A DNA stretch of 64,000 bases from Streptomyces sp. S.PNR 29 (GTDB lineage: Bacteria; Actinomycetota; Actinomycetes; Streptomycetales; Streptomycetaceae). Within the stretch, counting starts at the first letter, position 1; every line of letters begins with the position of its first letter. The translations under genes were made by a program, and so were the position numbers. The notes beneath the pieces were generated by a model. That model searched no databases, was not told where the DNA came from, and saw only the letters and a list, made by a program, of their open reading frames with translations. The stretch lies in the NCBI RefSeq assembly GCF_030386795.1, contig NZ_JANUQM010000021.1, positions 91,816 to 155,815 of the forward strand, given 5' to 3'. This document shows, piece after piece, positions 51,103 to 61,495 of this stretch.

Positions 51103-52719
51103 GTGTACGTCCAGGAACTGGAACCCGTCGCCGGCTCGCTCGGCCTGTCCGCCCTCGTGGCGGCCCTGCCCCTCGTGATCGTCCTGGTTCTGCTGGGCGG
51201 CGTGCGGGTCAAGGCGCATCTGGCGGGACTCACGGGCCTGCTGGCGGCCGTTCTCGTCGCCTGGCTCGCGTACCGCATGCCCTTGGAGCAGACGCTCTCC
51301 AGCGCCGCCCAGGGAGCCGTTTTCGGTCTCTTCCCGATCCTGTGGATCGTCGTCAACGCCCTGTGGGTGTACCGCATGACCGTCCGCACGCGGCACTTCG
51401 ACATCCTGCGCCGGTCCTTCGGGCGGCTGTCCGACGACCCGCGCATCCAGGCGCTCGTCGTCGCCTTCTGCTTCGGGGCCCTGCTGGAGGCCCTCGCCGG
51501 GTTCGGGGCCCCCGTCGCGATCTGCTCGGTCATGCTCGTCGCGCTCGGCTTCGAGCCGGTGCGCGCCGCCGTCGTCGCGCTGGTCGCCAACACCGCGCCG
51601 GTCGCCTTCGGGGCGATGGGCACGCCGGTCGTGACGCTCGCCCAGGTGACCGGGCTGCCCCTGGACTCCGTGGCCTCCTTCGTGGGGCGTCAGACGCCGC
51701 TGCTCGCCCTCGTCGTGCCCCTGGTGCTGGTCGGGCTGGTGGACGGGCGGCGAGGACTGCGCGAGACCTGGGTGCCCGCACTGGTGTGCGGAGCCGCTTT
51801 CGCCGCCGCCCAGTTCGCCGCCTCGAACTACGTCTCCGCGCAACTCGCCGACATCGGAGCCGCCCTGGCCGGTGCGGGCGCCCTGGTCGCCGTACCGCAC
51901 GCGCGGGTGCCCGCTGCCGAGTCCGTACGCGCCGCCGTGCTGACCGGCGTACGGAGCGAGGAATTGGACGATGCCGACCCGCGCGGTGAGGTGGTACGCG
52001 CCTACGCCCCCTACGCACTGATCGTCGCGATCTTCTCCGTCGCGCAGATCCCGGCCGTCAAGGACTGGCTGGCCGGAGCGACCCGGACGTACGACTGGCC
52101 CTTCCTGGACGTGGCCGGTCCGGACGGGGAGCCGGTCGGCGGCAACCTCTTCACCTGGCCCATCGTGTCCACCGGCGGCACGCTCGTGCTGCTCGCCGGA
52201 GTGTGCACGGCGGCCGTGATCGGGGTGCACGCGCGCGTGGCGGTCAGGGAATGGGCCGCGACCGTGCACGAGCTGAGGTTCGCGATCCTGACGGTGACCT
52301 CCGTACTGGCGCTCGCCTACGTCATGAACCTCTCCGGGCAGGCGGCGACCATCGGCCACTTCGTGGCGGCGGCCGGCGCGGGGCTCGCCTTCCTGTCCCC
52401 GGTGCTGGGCTGGTTCGGCGTCGCCGTCACCGGGTCGGACACCTCCGCCAACGCGCTCTTCGGAGCCCTTCAGGTGACCGCCGCCCGCGAGTCGGGGCTG
52501 TCACCGGAGCTTCTCGCCGCGGCGAACAGTTCGGGCGGTGTCCTCGGCAAGATGATCTCCCCGCAGAACCTCACCATCGCCTGCGCGGCCGTCGGCCTCG
52601 CGGGCCGCGAGGGGGACCTGCTGCGCAAGGTGCTGCCCTGGAGCGTGGGCCTGCTGCTGGTGATGTGCCTGATCGTGGTCGGTCAGAGTTCGCCGGCGCT
52701 GGACTGGATGCTGCCCTGA
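51103..52719 (+). CDS. L-lactate permease (LctP family)
   Basis: This 538-residue polytopic protein with about 12-14 helices imports lactate or glycolate with protons. The family stretch GALLEALAGFGAPVAICSVML and the C-terminal GSDTSANALFGALQ...NSSGGVLGKMISPQNL are diagnostic. The GTG at 51103 has GGGGAGG five to six bases upstream; an ATG at 51079 is possible but weakly placed. No lactate dehydrogenase or regulator lies beside it, so it appears to be a single gene, ending 100 bp before manB. Confidence 0.93.
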   Translation: MYVQELEPVAGSLGLSALVAALPLVIVLVLLGGVRVKAHLAGLTGLLAAVLVAWLAYRMPLEQTLSSAAQGAVFGLFPILWIVVNALWVYRMTVRTRHFDILRRSFGRLSDDPRIQALVVAFCFGALLEALAGFGAPVAICSVMLVALGFEPVRAAVVALVANTAPVAFGAMGTPVVTLAQVTGLPLDSVASFVGRQTPLLALVVPLVLVGLVDGRRGLRETWVPALVCGAAFAAAQFAASNYVSAQLADIGAALAGAGALVAVPHARVPAAESVRAAVLTGVRSEELDDADPRGEVVRAYAPYALIVAIFSVAQIPAVKDWLAGATRTYDWPFLDVAGPDGEPVGGNLFTWPIVSTGGTLVLLAGVCTAAVIGVHARVAVREWAATVHELRFAILTVTSVLALAYVMNLSGQAATIGHFVAAAGAGLAFLSPVLGWFGVAVTGSDTSANALFGALQVTAARESGLSPELLAAANSSGGVLGKMISPQNLTIACAAVGLAGREGDLLRKVLPWSVGLLLVMCLIVVGQSSPALDWMLP

Positions 52720-52819
52720 CCTGAGGGCACGACTGGGGGTCCGCTCGGGTCCGCGCGGCCCGCTGTCAGCGGGTGCGGGTAGTTTGGGGCGACCGACAGT
52801 ACTTTCAGGAGGGTTGGCC

Positions 52820-54184
52820 GTGGCTGCTGATCTGTCGCAGATCGTCAAGGCGTACGACGTGCGCGGCGTGGTCCCGGATCAGTGGGACGAGCCGCTGGCC
52901 GAGCTCCTCGGAGCGGCCTTCGCCCAGGTCACCGACGCGAGCGCCATCGTGATCGGGTACGACATGAGGCCCTCGTCACCCGGCCTGTCGCGGGCCTTCG
53001 CGCGCGGCGCGGCGGCGCGGGGCGTCGACGTGACCGAGATCGGCCTGTGCTCCACCGACCAGCTCTACTACGCCTCGGGCGCGCTGGGCCTGCCGGGCGC
53101 CATGTTCACGGCCTCGCACAACCCCGCCCAGTACAACGGCATCAAGCTGTGCCGCGCGGGAGCCGCCCCGGTCGGCCAGGACTCGGGCCTGGCCGAGATC
53201 CGCTCCCTCGTCGAGCAGTGGACCGCATCGGGCGCCCCGGAGCCCACGGCGACCCCGGGGTCGATCACCCAGCGGGACACCTTGGACGACTACGCGGCTC
53301 ATCTCCGCTCCCTCGTCGACCTGACCTCCATCCGCCCCCTGAAGGTCGTCGTCGACGCGGGCAACGGCATGGGCGGGCACACCGTCCCCACGGTCTTCGC
53401 CGGCCTGCCGCTGACCGTGGTGCCGATGTACTTCGAACTGGACGGCACGTTCCCCAACCACGAGGCCAACCCGCTCGACCCGGCCAACATCGTCGACCTG
53501 CAGAAGCGCGTCCGCGAGGAGGGCGCCGACCTCGGCCTGGCCTTCGACGGCGACGCCGACCGCTGCTTCGTCGTCGACGAGCAGGGCGACCCCGTCTCCC
53601 CGTCGGCGATCACCGCCCTGGTGGCCTCCCGCGAACTCGCCAAGCACGGCGGCAAGGGCACGGTCATCCACAACCTGATCACCTCCTGGTCGGTCCCCGA
53701 GGTGGTGAGGGAGAACGGCGGCACACCGGTACGCACGCGCGTGGGCCACTCCTTCATCAAGGCCGAGATGGCCAGAACCGGCGCGATCTTCGGCGGCGAG
53801 CACTCCGCGCACTACTACTTCCGCGACTTCTGGAACGCCGACACGGGCATGCTGGCCGCGCTCCACGTCCTGGCGGCCCTCGGCGGCCAGGAACACCCGC
53901 TGTCCGCCCTCGTCGCCCAGTACGACCGCTACGCCGGCTCCGGCGAGATCAACTCCACCGTCGCCGACCAGGCCGCCCGCCTCGCCGCGATCCGCTCCGC
54001 GTACGAGGGCCGCGAGGGCATCGACCTGGACGAACTCGACGGCCTGACCGTCACCGCCGCCGACTGGTGGTTCAACGTCCGCCCGTCCAACACGGAGCCG
54101 CTCCTGCGCCTGAACGCGGAAGCGCGCGACGAGGCGACGATGACCAAGATCAGGGACGAGGCCCTGGCCATCATCCGAGCCTGA
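52820..54184 (+). CDS. manB: Phosphomannomutase/phosphoglucomutase
   Basis: This 454-residue alpha-D-phosphohexomutase interconverts mannose-6-phosphate and mannose-1-phosphate (and probably glucose phosphates). All four loops are present: active-site S99 in FTASHNPAQYNG, metal-binding DGDADR, sugar-binding GGEHSAHYYF and phosphate-binding RPSNTEPLLR. The GTG at 52820 follows AGGAGGG. With ManA downstream and the nucleotidyltransferase at 38 kb it completes a path from fructose-6-phosphate to GDP-mannose. Confidence 0.95.
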   Translation: MAADLSQIVKAYDVRGVVPDQWDEPLAELLGAAFAQVTDASAIVIGYDMRPSSPGLSRAFARGAAARGVDVTEIGLCSTDQLYYASGALGLPGAMFTASHNPAQYNGIKLCRAGAAPVGQDSGLAEIRSLVEQWTASGAPEPTATPGSITQRDTLDDYAAHLRSLVDLTSIRPLKVVVDAGNGMGGHTVPTVFAGLPLTVVPMYFELDGTFPNHEANPLDPANIVDLQKRVREEGADLGLAFDGDADRCFVVDEQGDPVSPSAITALVASRELAKHGGKGTVIHNLITSWSVPEVVRENGGTPVRTRVGHSFIKAEMARTGAIFGGEHSAHYYFRDFWNADTGMLAALHVLAALGGQEHPLSALVAQYDRYAGSGEINSTVADQAARLAAIRSAYEGREGIDLDELDGLTVTAADWWFNVRPSNTEPLLRLNAEARDEATMTKIRDEALAIIRA

Positions 54185-54303
54185 CCCCTCCACGCCCCGC
54201 TGAAGGACCTCACCACCAGCGCCCGAACACCCCGCGCGACCGACAGCGAGACGCTGGGCGCGGCTTTGCGGGGTCGGGCCGCGGGGCTGCACCTCGCGAG
54301 GGC

Positions 54304-54346
54304 CCGGGGGCGCAGCCCCCGGCGGTGTCGAAGGGGCGGAGCCCCT
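54304..54346. repeat. Two adjacent GC hairpins in a gene-free stretch
   Basis: CCGGGGGC-GCA-GCCCCCGG (54304-54322) and AGGGGC-GGA-GCCCCT (54332-54346) are short-loop hairpins of the GGGGCNNAGCCCC type often scattered between Streptomyces genes. They lie in a 333-bp gap after manB (54185-54517) that holds no other recognisable feature. Confidence 0.6.
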
Positions 54347-54517
54347 GGGGACGGGAACGGGTAAGGGCGGCGGGGGCCACCCCCTCCACGGCACCCCAAC
54401 CCCGCACAGCCACCAACCGGCCCCGCCCAACCCCCCGCACACCACCCCCACCGGCGGTACCCTGACCAGGCACATCCGCACACGAACGCACACGCCCCAC
54501 CCCGAAGGGACCCCCCA

Positions 54518-54688
54518 ATGCCGCTCGAAGCCGGCCTCCTGGAGATCCTCGCCTGCCCGGCCTGCCATGCCCCCCTCAAGGAGCAGGACACCGAGCTGAT
54601 CTGCACCGGCCAGGACTGCGGCCTGGCGTACCCCGTCCGAGACGGCATCCCCGTCCTGCTCGTCGACGAGGCCCGCCGCCCCGCGTAA
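54518..54688 (+). CDS. Trm112-like small zinc protein
   Basis: A 56-residue protein, MPLEAGLLEILACPACHAPL at its start, with CPAC and, after about 15 residues, CTGQDC, giving four cysteines for one zinc, then LAYPVRDGIPVLLVDEA, the usual Trm112/YcaR ending. In eukaryotes Trm112 activates methyltransferases; in bacteria the role is uncertain, often linked with envelope sugar genes as here between manB and the SIS gene. The ATG follows GAAGGGA. Confidence 0.9.
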   Translation: MPLEAGLLEILACPACHAPLKEQDTELICTGQDCGLAYPVRDGIPVLLVDEARRPA

Positions 54689-54877
54689 CCGACGCCGTAG
54701 CCCCGCCCGGCGACGCACACCACGACGATCGATGCGGCGACCCGCGCACCGACCACGCGGCGAGCCACGCACGCACAGACGTCCCGCCGGCCCACGCAAC
54801 GACGACGTGGCGCCCCGCACACACACCAGGCGACCCACGACCACGCAACACGCCCCGGCGACCGGAGGCTGCCGCCC

Positions 54878-56005
54878 ATGCTCGACGAATCGCTGCTCGA
54901 CTCCCCGGAGGGCCTGGCCGAGGCCGACCACCGCGGCCTCCTCCGCGGCGCCGCCGAGGCCGGCGCCCGCGTCCGCACCGCCGCCCGGCACTCCGCCGAG
55001 GCCGGCATCAACGACCTCAAACCCGACGGCCGCCCCCGCGCCGTCCTCATCGCCGGCCCCGGCGCCGCCGCCACCCACGCCGCCGACCTCCTCGGCACGC
55101 TCGCCGGCGCCGGCAGCCCCGTCACCCGCCTGGCCCCCACCGGCGTCGCCCCCGCCGCGGGCGCCCTGCGCTGGGAACTGCCCGGCTGGGTCGGCTCCGT
55201 CGACCTGCTGCTGATCGCCACCCCCGACGGCAGCGAGCCGGGCCTGTCCCTGCTCGCCGAGCAGGCCTACCGCCGCGGCTGCACCGTCGTCGCAGTGGCC
55301 CCCGCCCGCTCCCCGATCGCCAACGCGGTCAACGGCGCCCACGGCCTGTTCGTCCCGATGGCCATCGCCCCCTACGACCAGGACGAACCCCTCGCGGCAT
55401 CCGCCCCCGGAGTCCTGTGGGCACTGCTCACGCCGTTCCTCGCGCTCCTGGACCGCACCGGCCTGCTCACCGCCCCGCCCGACGCCCTCGAGAAGGTCGC
55501 CGACCGCCTCGACCGGATCGCCGAAGTCTGCGGCCCCGCCATCGCGACGTACAGCAACCCCGCCAAGACCCTCGCCGCCGAACTCGCCGACGCACTGCCG
55601 GTGGTCTGGACGGAGGGCACCTCGGCCGGCCCGGCAGGCCGCCGTTTCGCCGCCGCCCTCGCCGAGCTCTCCGGTATCCCCGCGGTCGTCGCGGAACTCC
55701 CCGAAGCGCTCGCCGCACACAGCGCCCTGCTCGCCGGCCCGCTCGCCGCCGGCGCCGACCCCGATGACTTCTTCCGCGACCGCGTAGAGGAACCACCCGC
55801 CCTGCACGCGCGCGTGGTGCTGCTCCGCGACCGCCCGATCGGCGACCTCACCGCCGCCCCCGCCGCCCGCGACCTGGCCCTCAGCCACGACACGCCGATC
55901 AGCGAGCTGGAGCCGGAGCCCGGCGGCGAAGTGGAGACCCTCGCGGAACTGATCGCCATGACGGATTTCGCCGCCGTTTACCTCGCGCTCGCCTCAAGGG
56001 CCTGA
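54878..56005 (+). CDS. SIS-domain protein, phosphoglucose/phosphomannose isomerase-like
   Basis: This 375-residue protein has an N-terminal SIS domain (VLIAGPGAAATHAADLLGTLAG; LLLIATPDGSEPGLSLLAEQAYRRG) and a C-terminal part like the bifunctional phosphoglucose/phosphomannose isomerases (AELADALPVVWTEGTSAGPAGRRFAAALAELSGIPAV). The usual TSGNTxET-type substrate loop is replaced by ATPDGSEPG, so isomerase activity is not certain. It is placed between manB/Trm112 and manA, which supports a role in mannose metabolism. The ATG follows CCGGAGG. Confidence 0.87.
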   Translation: MLDESLLDSPEGLAEADHRGLLRGAAEAGARVRTAARHSAEAGINDLKPDGRPRAVLIAGPGAAATHAADLLGTLAGAGSPVTRLAPTGVAPAAGALRWELPGWVGSVDLLLIATPDGSEPGLSLLAEQAYRRGCTVVAVAPARSPIANAVNGAHGLFVPMAIAPYDQDEPLAASAPGVLWALLTPFLALLDRTGLLTAPPDALEKVADRLDRIAEVCGPAIATYSNPAKTLAAELADALPVVWTEGTSAGPAGRRFAAALAELSGIPAVVAELPEALAAHSALLAGPLAAGADPDDFFRDRVEEPPALHARVVLLRDRPIGDLTAAPAARDLALSHDTPISELEPEPGGEVETLAELIAMTDFAAVYLALASRA

Positions 56006-56071
56006 TCTTGCCCAGGACGCCCTGACCCTCGTACGCGGAGCAAGCCCGCGTCGTACGCAGAGAGAACCACC

Positions 56072-57223
56072 ATGGACCGCCTCGACAACACCATCCGCCC
56101 CTACGCCTGGGGTTCCCCCACCGCCATCCCCGACCTGCTCGGCGTCGAGCCGACCGGCGAACCCCAGGCCGAGATGTGGATGGGAGCCCACCCCGGCGCA
56201 CCTTCGCGCACCGGCCGGGGAACGCTCGTCGAGGTCATCGACGCGGACCCCGAGAAGGAACTCGGCCCGGCGTCGGTCGCCAAGTTCGGCCCCCGCCTGC
56301 CCTTCCTCCTCAAGATCCTCGCCGCCGGCGCCCCGCTCTCCCTCCAGGTGCACCCCAACCTGGAGCAGGCGGAGCAGGGTTACGAGGACGAGGAGCACCG
56401 CGGCATCCCCGTGGACGCCCCGCACCGCAACTACAAGGACGCCAACCACAAGCCCGAACTGATCTGCGCCCTCACCGCGTTCGACGGCCTGTGCGGCTTC
56501 CGCGACCCCCTCCAGGCCGCCGACCTGCTCGACGGCCTCGGCGTCGACTCCCTCAAGCCGTACGTCGACCTGCTGCACGCCCACCCCGAGGACGCGGCCC
56601 TGCGCGAGGTCCTGACCGCGATCCTCACCGCCGACCCCGAGGAGATGACCCGCACGGTCACCGCGGTCGCGGCCGCCTGCACCCGCCTCGGCGGCGCCTA
56701 CGCCCCCTACGCCGACATCGCCCACCACTACCCGGGCGACCCCGGCGTCCTCGCCGCCATACTCCTCAACCACGTCCGCCTGCAGCCCGGCGAGGCCCTC
56801 TTCCTCGGCGCCGGTATCCCGCACGCGTACCTGAACGGCCTCGGCGTCGAGATCATGGCCAACTCCGACAACGTCCTGCGCTGCGGCCTGACCCCCAAGC
56901 ACGTCGACGTCCCCGAGCTCCTGCGCATCGTCCGCTTCGAGCCCACCGACCCCGGCGTCCTGCGCCCGGAGGCGTCCCCGGAGGGCGAGGAGATCTACGA
57001 GACCCCCATCGACGAGTTCCGCCTGTCCCGGTACGTCCTGCCCGAGAGCTCCGCCGCCCACGACCTCACGCTCGCCACCCCGCAGATCCTGCTGTGCACG
57101 GCGGGCTCCGTCCGGGCGGGCGAGCACCAGCTGTCCCCGGGGCAGTCCGTCTTCGTACCGGCGGGCGAAAAGGCCGAAGTGTCCGGGACCGGCACGGTCT
57201 TCCGGGCCACCGTGGCCGCCTGA
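56072..57223 (+). CDS. manA: Mannose-6-phosphate isomerase, class I
   Basis: This 383-residue zinc cupin interconverts fructose-6-phosphate and mannose-6-phosphate. Zinc ligands appear as Gln and His in LQVHPNLEQAEQGY, Glu in NHKPELICALTAF and His in GIPHAYLNG. The start MDRLDNTIRPYAWGS and the length are standard. It feeds ManB in the opposite genetic order and probably shares a transcript with the SIS gene 66 bp upstream. Confidence 0.95.
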   Translation: MDRLDNTIRPYAWGSPTAIPDLLGVEPTGEPQAEMWMGAHPGAPSRTGRGTLVEVIDADPEKELGPASVAKFGPRLPFLLKILAAGAPLSLQVHPNLEQAEQGYEDEEHRGIPVDAPHRNYKDANHKPELICALTAFDGLCGFRDPLQAADLLDGLGVDSLKPYVDLLHAHPEDAALREVLTAILTADPEEMTRTVTAVAAACTRLGGAYAPYADIAHHYPGDPGVLAAILLNHVRLQPGEALFLGAGIPHAYLNGLGVEIMANSDNVLRCGLTPKHVDVPELLRIVRFEPTDPGVLRPEASPEGEEIYETPIDEFRLSRYVLPESSAAHDLTLATPQILLCTAGSVRAGEHQLSPGQSVFVPAGEKAEVSGTGTVFRATVAA

Positions 57224-57363
57224 TCCGGGCCTGCGGGCGACCGGGCACGCCACTGTCGGACCGGGCTGCAACAATGGCCCACCGGCAAAGGACGGGCAAA
57301 GCCACCCACAGGCCAAGCCCCCGGGACGGCGTACGTACGAAGGCGAAGGGAACACGCGGACAC

Positions 57364-58344
57364 ATGAGCGCGTCAGGCGGCACCAAGGCGATCGTGGCGG
57401 CACTCGGCGCCAACCTAGCGATCGCGGCATCGAAGTTCGTGGCGTTCGCGTTCAGCGGCTCTTCGTCGATGCTCGCCGAGGGCGTGCACTCGCTCGCCGA
57501 CTCCGGCAACCAGTTCCTGCTGCTGATCGGCGGCAAGCGCGCCCAGCGCGAAGCCACCCCCCAGCACCCCTTCGGCTACGGCCGCGAGCGCTACATCTAC
57601 GCCTTCCTCGTCTCCATCGTGCTCTTCTCGGTCGGCGGCATGTTCGCCCTCTACGAGGGCTACGAGAAGATCAAGCACCCGCACGAACTGAGTCACTGGT
57701 ACTGGCCGGTGGGCGTCCTCGTCTTCGCGATCATCGCCGAGGGATTCTCCTTCCGTACGGCGATCAAGGAGTCCAACGCCCTGCGCGGCAAGCTCTCCTG
57801 GAAGGACTTCGTCCGCCGCGCCAAGGCCCCCGAGCTGCCGGTCGTCCTCCTGGAGGACCTCGGCGCGCTCGTCGGCCTGGTCCTCGCCCTCGGCGGCGTC
57901 GGCCTCGCCCTGCTCACCGGCGACGCCGTCTGGGACGGCATCGGAACTCTCTGCATCGGCGCGCTGCTCATCCTCATCGCGCTGGTCCTCGCCGTCGAGA
58001 CCAAGTCCCTGCTGCTCGGCGAGGCCGCGGGAGTCGAGGAGGTCCAGAAGATCGAGGCCGCGATCGTCGACGGCCACACGGTCACCCGCATCATCCACAT
58101 GCGCACGCTCCACCTCGGCCCCGAGGAACTGCTGGTCGCCGCCAAGATCGCCGTCCAGCACGACGACACGGCCACCGAGGTCGCCTCCGCCATCAACGCC
58201 GCCGAGGCCCGCATCCGCGAGGCCGTCCCGATCGCCCGCGTGATCTACCTGGAGCCGGACATCTACAGCGAGGCCGAGGCCGCCAAGGGCCCGGACCGTG
58301 AGGCGAGCCCCGGCGGCCCGGCACCGCACCCCGCCGGACACTGA
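57364..58344 (+). CDS. Cation diffusion facilitator (CDF) family transporter
   Basis: This 326-residue membrane protein has about six helices and a C-terminal cytoplasmic ferredoxin-like domain. The first metal site is in SMLAEGVHSLADSGNQ (HxxxD on helix 2). The loop region QREATPQHPFGYGRERY is the family signature. Members export zinc, iron, manganese or other divalent ions in exchange for protons; the metal is not clear, because the helix 5 site reads LLEDLGALVG, unlike the HxxxD of zinc exporters. A terminator hairpin follows the gene. Confidence 0.92.
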   Translation: MSASGGTKAIVAALGANLAIAASKFVAFAFSGSSSMLAEGVHSLADSGNQFLLLIGGKRAQREATPQHPFGYGRERYIYAFLVSIVLFSVGGMFALYEGYEKIKHPHELSHWYWPVGVLVFAIIAEGFSFRTAIKESNALRGKLSWKDFVRRAKAPELPVVLLEDLGALVGLVLALGGVGLALLTGDAVWDGIGTLCIGALLILIALVLAVETKSLLLGEAAGVEEVQKIEAAIVDGHTVTRIIHMRTLHLGPEELLVAAKIAVQHDDTATEVASAINAAEARIREAVPIARVIYLEPDIYSEAEAAKGPDREASPGGPAPHPAGH

Positions 58345-58360
58345 CCTCCTCCACTCCTAC

Positions 58361-58391
58361 GGGGCCCGCCGAGCCTTCTCCGGCGGGCCCC
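58361..58391. terminator. Bidirectional terminator, 11-bp stem
   Basis: GGGGCCCGCCG (58361-58371) and CGGCGGGCCCC (58381-58391) enclose a 9-base loop between the convergent cation transporter gene and the signal peptidase remnant. Confidence 0.8.
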
Positions 58392-58402
58392 GCCGCCTTC
58401 CG

Positions 58403-58876
58403 TCACACCTGCACGGGCCAGGGCGGCGCGGGCATCGCCCTCCTCTGCCGCCGTACGACGAACGCGGCGATCGCGAAACCAGACCGGCGAGAGCGACGAC
58501 CAGCCCGAACAGCGCCAGCACCGCGAGCAGCACCGGCAGCGTCCAGTCATCCGTCAGCCGGCCCCGCACGACGCCGACCGGCACCGTCCCGTCGTGGTCG
58601 CTCGCGAAGAACCGCGACGCGCTGCATGACCCCGGAGCCGAACCGGAAGCGCTCCGGCGCCGTGTAGAGCACCACATCACCTCGCCGGATCTCGCCACCG
58701 CCGACTCCCTCGAAAATCACCCGGTCCCCGACGGCGTACGTGGGCGACATGCTCTCGCTCGGCACCGTCGCCCCCTGGAACCCCGACCGCAGCCACCAGA
58801 CGGCCCCGATCACCAGCACCAGTCCCAACGGCCCCAACACCCATGCCGTGACCGCCAGTTTCCGCACCGTACCCAT
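58403..58876 (-). pseudogene. Signal peptidase I-like gene with internal deletion and frameshifts
   Basis: The first 85 or so codons encode a normal S26 start: a transmembrane helix (AVTAWVLGPLGLVLVIGAVWWL), the catalytic-serine box SESMSPTY, and GEIRRGDVVLY. At RFRFGSGVMQRV (about 58620) the frame breaks and the sequence resumes in another frame at RFFASDHDGTVPVGVVRGRL, text that normally follows the GDHR..NS.DSR box. The central catalytic segment is therefore missing. A second shift, explained by loss of one G near 58473, separates LVVALAG from GFAIAAFVVRRQRR and PAPPWPVQV, the normal C-terminus. With two lesions the gene cannot make an active peptidase. Confidence 0.82.
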
Positions 58877-59214
58877 GACCCGCCCTGTCCACGTGCACCT
58901 TCTGGCGGCGGCAGAGCGTAACGGCCGTATACGAACTCCCTGTGCAGCACCTCACGTTTCGTGATCGGCCGGATGTGTTCCGGAGGCGGGCTGGGGACGG
59001 CAGGGGCCATCGGTGTAGCTTGGGACGGAGCCAGACGTCGCTGCTGATGGCGGTCGGGCGGTCCCGACGCGGACCGACCGAGGGAGAGAGGGCCTCCGAC
59101 GGACTGCGCTGCGCGCACGCGGGCATGCCTGTGCCCTCTTCGGGCACCCCTGTGTCCGCCGCCGCGCAGGTCAGCCGTACCCACCCTCGACCAAACCCCG
59201 AGGAGCAGCTCGTA
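58877..59214 (+). promoter_or_regulatory. Long leader region upstream of sahH
   Basis: No gene is supported here. TAGCTT at 59016-59021 may be a -10 box, which would leave a leader of about 190 nt. It contains hairpins GGTCGG/CCGACC (59052-59079) and GTGCCC-TCTTC-GGGCAC (59131-59147). A TCACG-TTT-CGTGA palindrome lies at 58952-58964. I looked for the SAH riboswitch core and did not find it. Confidence 0.4.
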
Positions 59215-60672
<1,458 letters not shown>

Positions 60673-60731
60673 GCCACACTGTGGTGAGCGCGTCCGTGCA
60701 CTGACGCGCTCCTCAGCAGCAGATCCTCCGA

Positions 60732-60766
60732 GGCAGGCCCCCGCACCCCCGTGCCGGGGGCCTGCC
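60732..60766 (+). terminator. sahH terminator, 12-bp stem
   Basis: GGCAGGCCCCCG (60732-60743) and CGGGGGCCTGCC (60755-60766) form a perfect 12-bp stem about 60 bp after the sahH stop. Confidence 0.8.
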
Positions 60767-60816
60767 CCGTTGGCCCGACCAGCGGCCGGACCAGCCCGTC
60801 ACGACCCAGGACCCCC

Positions 60817-61431
60817 ATGCCCCGCGGCCGTTATTCGCTCCACGATCCGCACGATCACACCCCCCTCGCAGAAGAGCACTTCCACTGCGCCGTCGGCCCC
60901 TCCGGCTGGCGCTATGTCTCCCAGCTCACCACCCCGTCCGGCGAGCACCACGGCTCCGTCGACCTCACCCTCGACGAACTCGGCCGCCCCATCCGCCTGG
61001 AACTCCACGCCGCCGACTGGCAGGTCCGCGGCGCCGCCCTCGACGGCGTCACCTGGGTCCGCACCGACCCCACCGGGGCTCACGCCACGGAGGGCAACGT
61101 GCGCGCCCATGCCTTCACCGGCGCATCCCCGGCATTCCTCGTCGCCACCACTCGTCTCCTGCGCCTCACCCCCTCCGGCTCTCCGACTCGCGTACGCCTC
61201 GTCGCCTTCACGGACCCGGTCCTCGCCCCGCGCACCGTGGACCAGTCCTGGGCACTGGTGAACAGAGAAGCACACGCCACTGACAACGCCCCCCTGACCG
61301 TGGACGAATACCAGGTCACAGCCTTGGACACGGGCGAGCAGCACACCGTCCACATCGCCGGCGACGTGGTGCTCGCAGCACCCGGCATCGAACTGGAGGA
61401 CCTCGAAACCCCGCCGTCCGTGTTTCCGTGA
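60817..61431 (+). CDS. Hypothetical protein, beta-rich, cytoplasmic
   Basis: This 204-residue protein has no signal peptide or transmembrane segment. The opening RGRYSLHDPHDHTPLAEEHF is His-rich (HDPHDH..EEHFHC) and could bind a metal. The rest alternates polar and hydrophobic residues in the manner of a beta-sandwich (SVDLTLDELGRPIRLELHAADWQV; VVLAAPGIELEDLETP). I do not recognise a family. AGGA precedes the ATG. It follows the sahH terminator in the same direction and is convergent with the RDD gene. Confidence 0.75.
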   Translation: MPRGRYSLHDPHDHTPLAEEHFHCAVGPSGWRYVSQLTTPSGEHHGSVDLTLDELGRPIRLELHAADWQVRGAALDGVTWVRTDPTGAHATEGNVRAHAFTGASPAFLVATTRLLRLTPSGSPTRVRLVAFTDPVLAPRTVDQSWALVNREAHATDNAPLTVDEYQVTALDTGEQHTVHIAGDVVLAAPGIELEDLETPPSVFP

Positions 61432-61495
61432 GCCGAGCCGCCCTGGCCGCGGCCGGACAGACCGCTGATCTTGTACGCGGCGCCGGTCCTGAGGA

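Noticed and set aside
54700..54877. Small gene between the Trm112-like protein and the SIS gene
   Set aside because: The frames are rich in Arg/Pro/Thr without a ribosome site; the sequence looks like noncoding GC-rich filler.
59016..59214. SAH riboswitch upstream of sahH
   Set aside because: The conserved GAGGAGCGCTGC-type core and its partner strands are not present.
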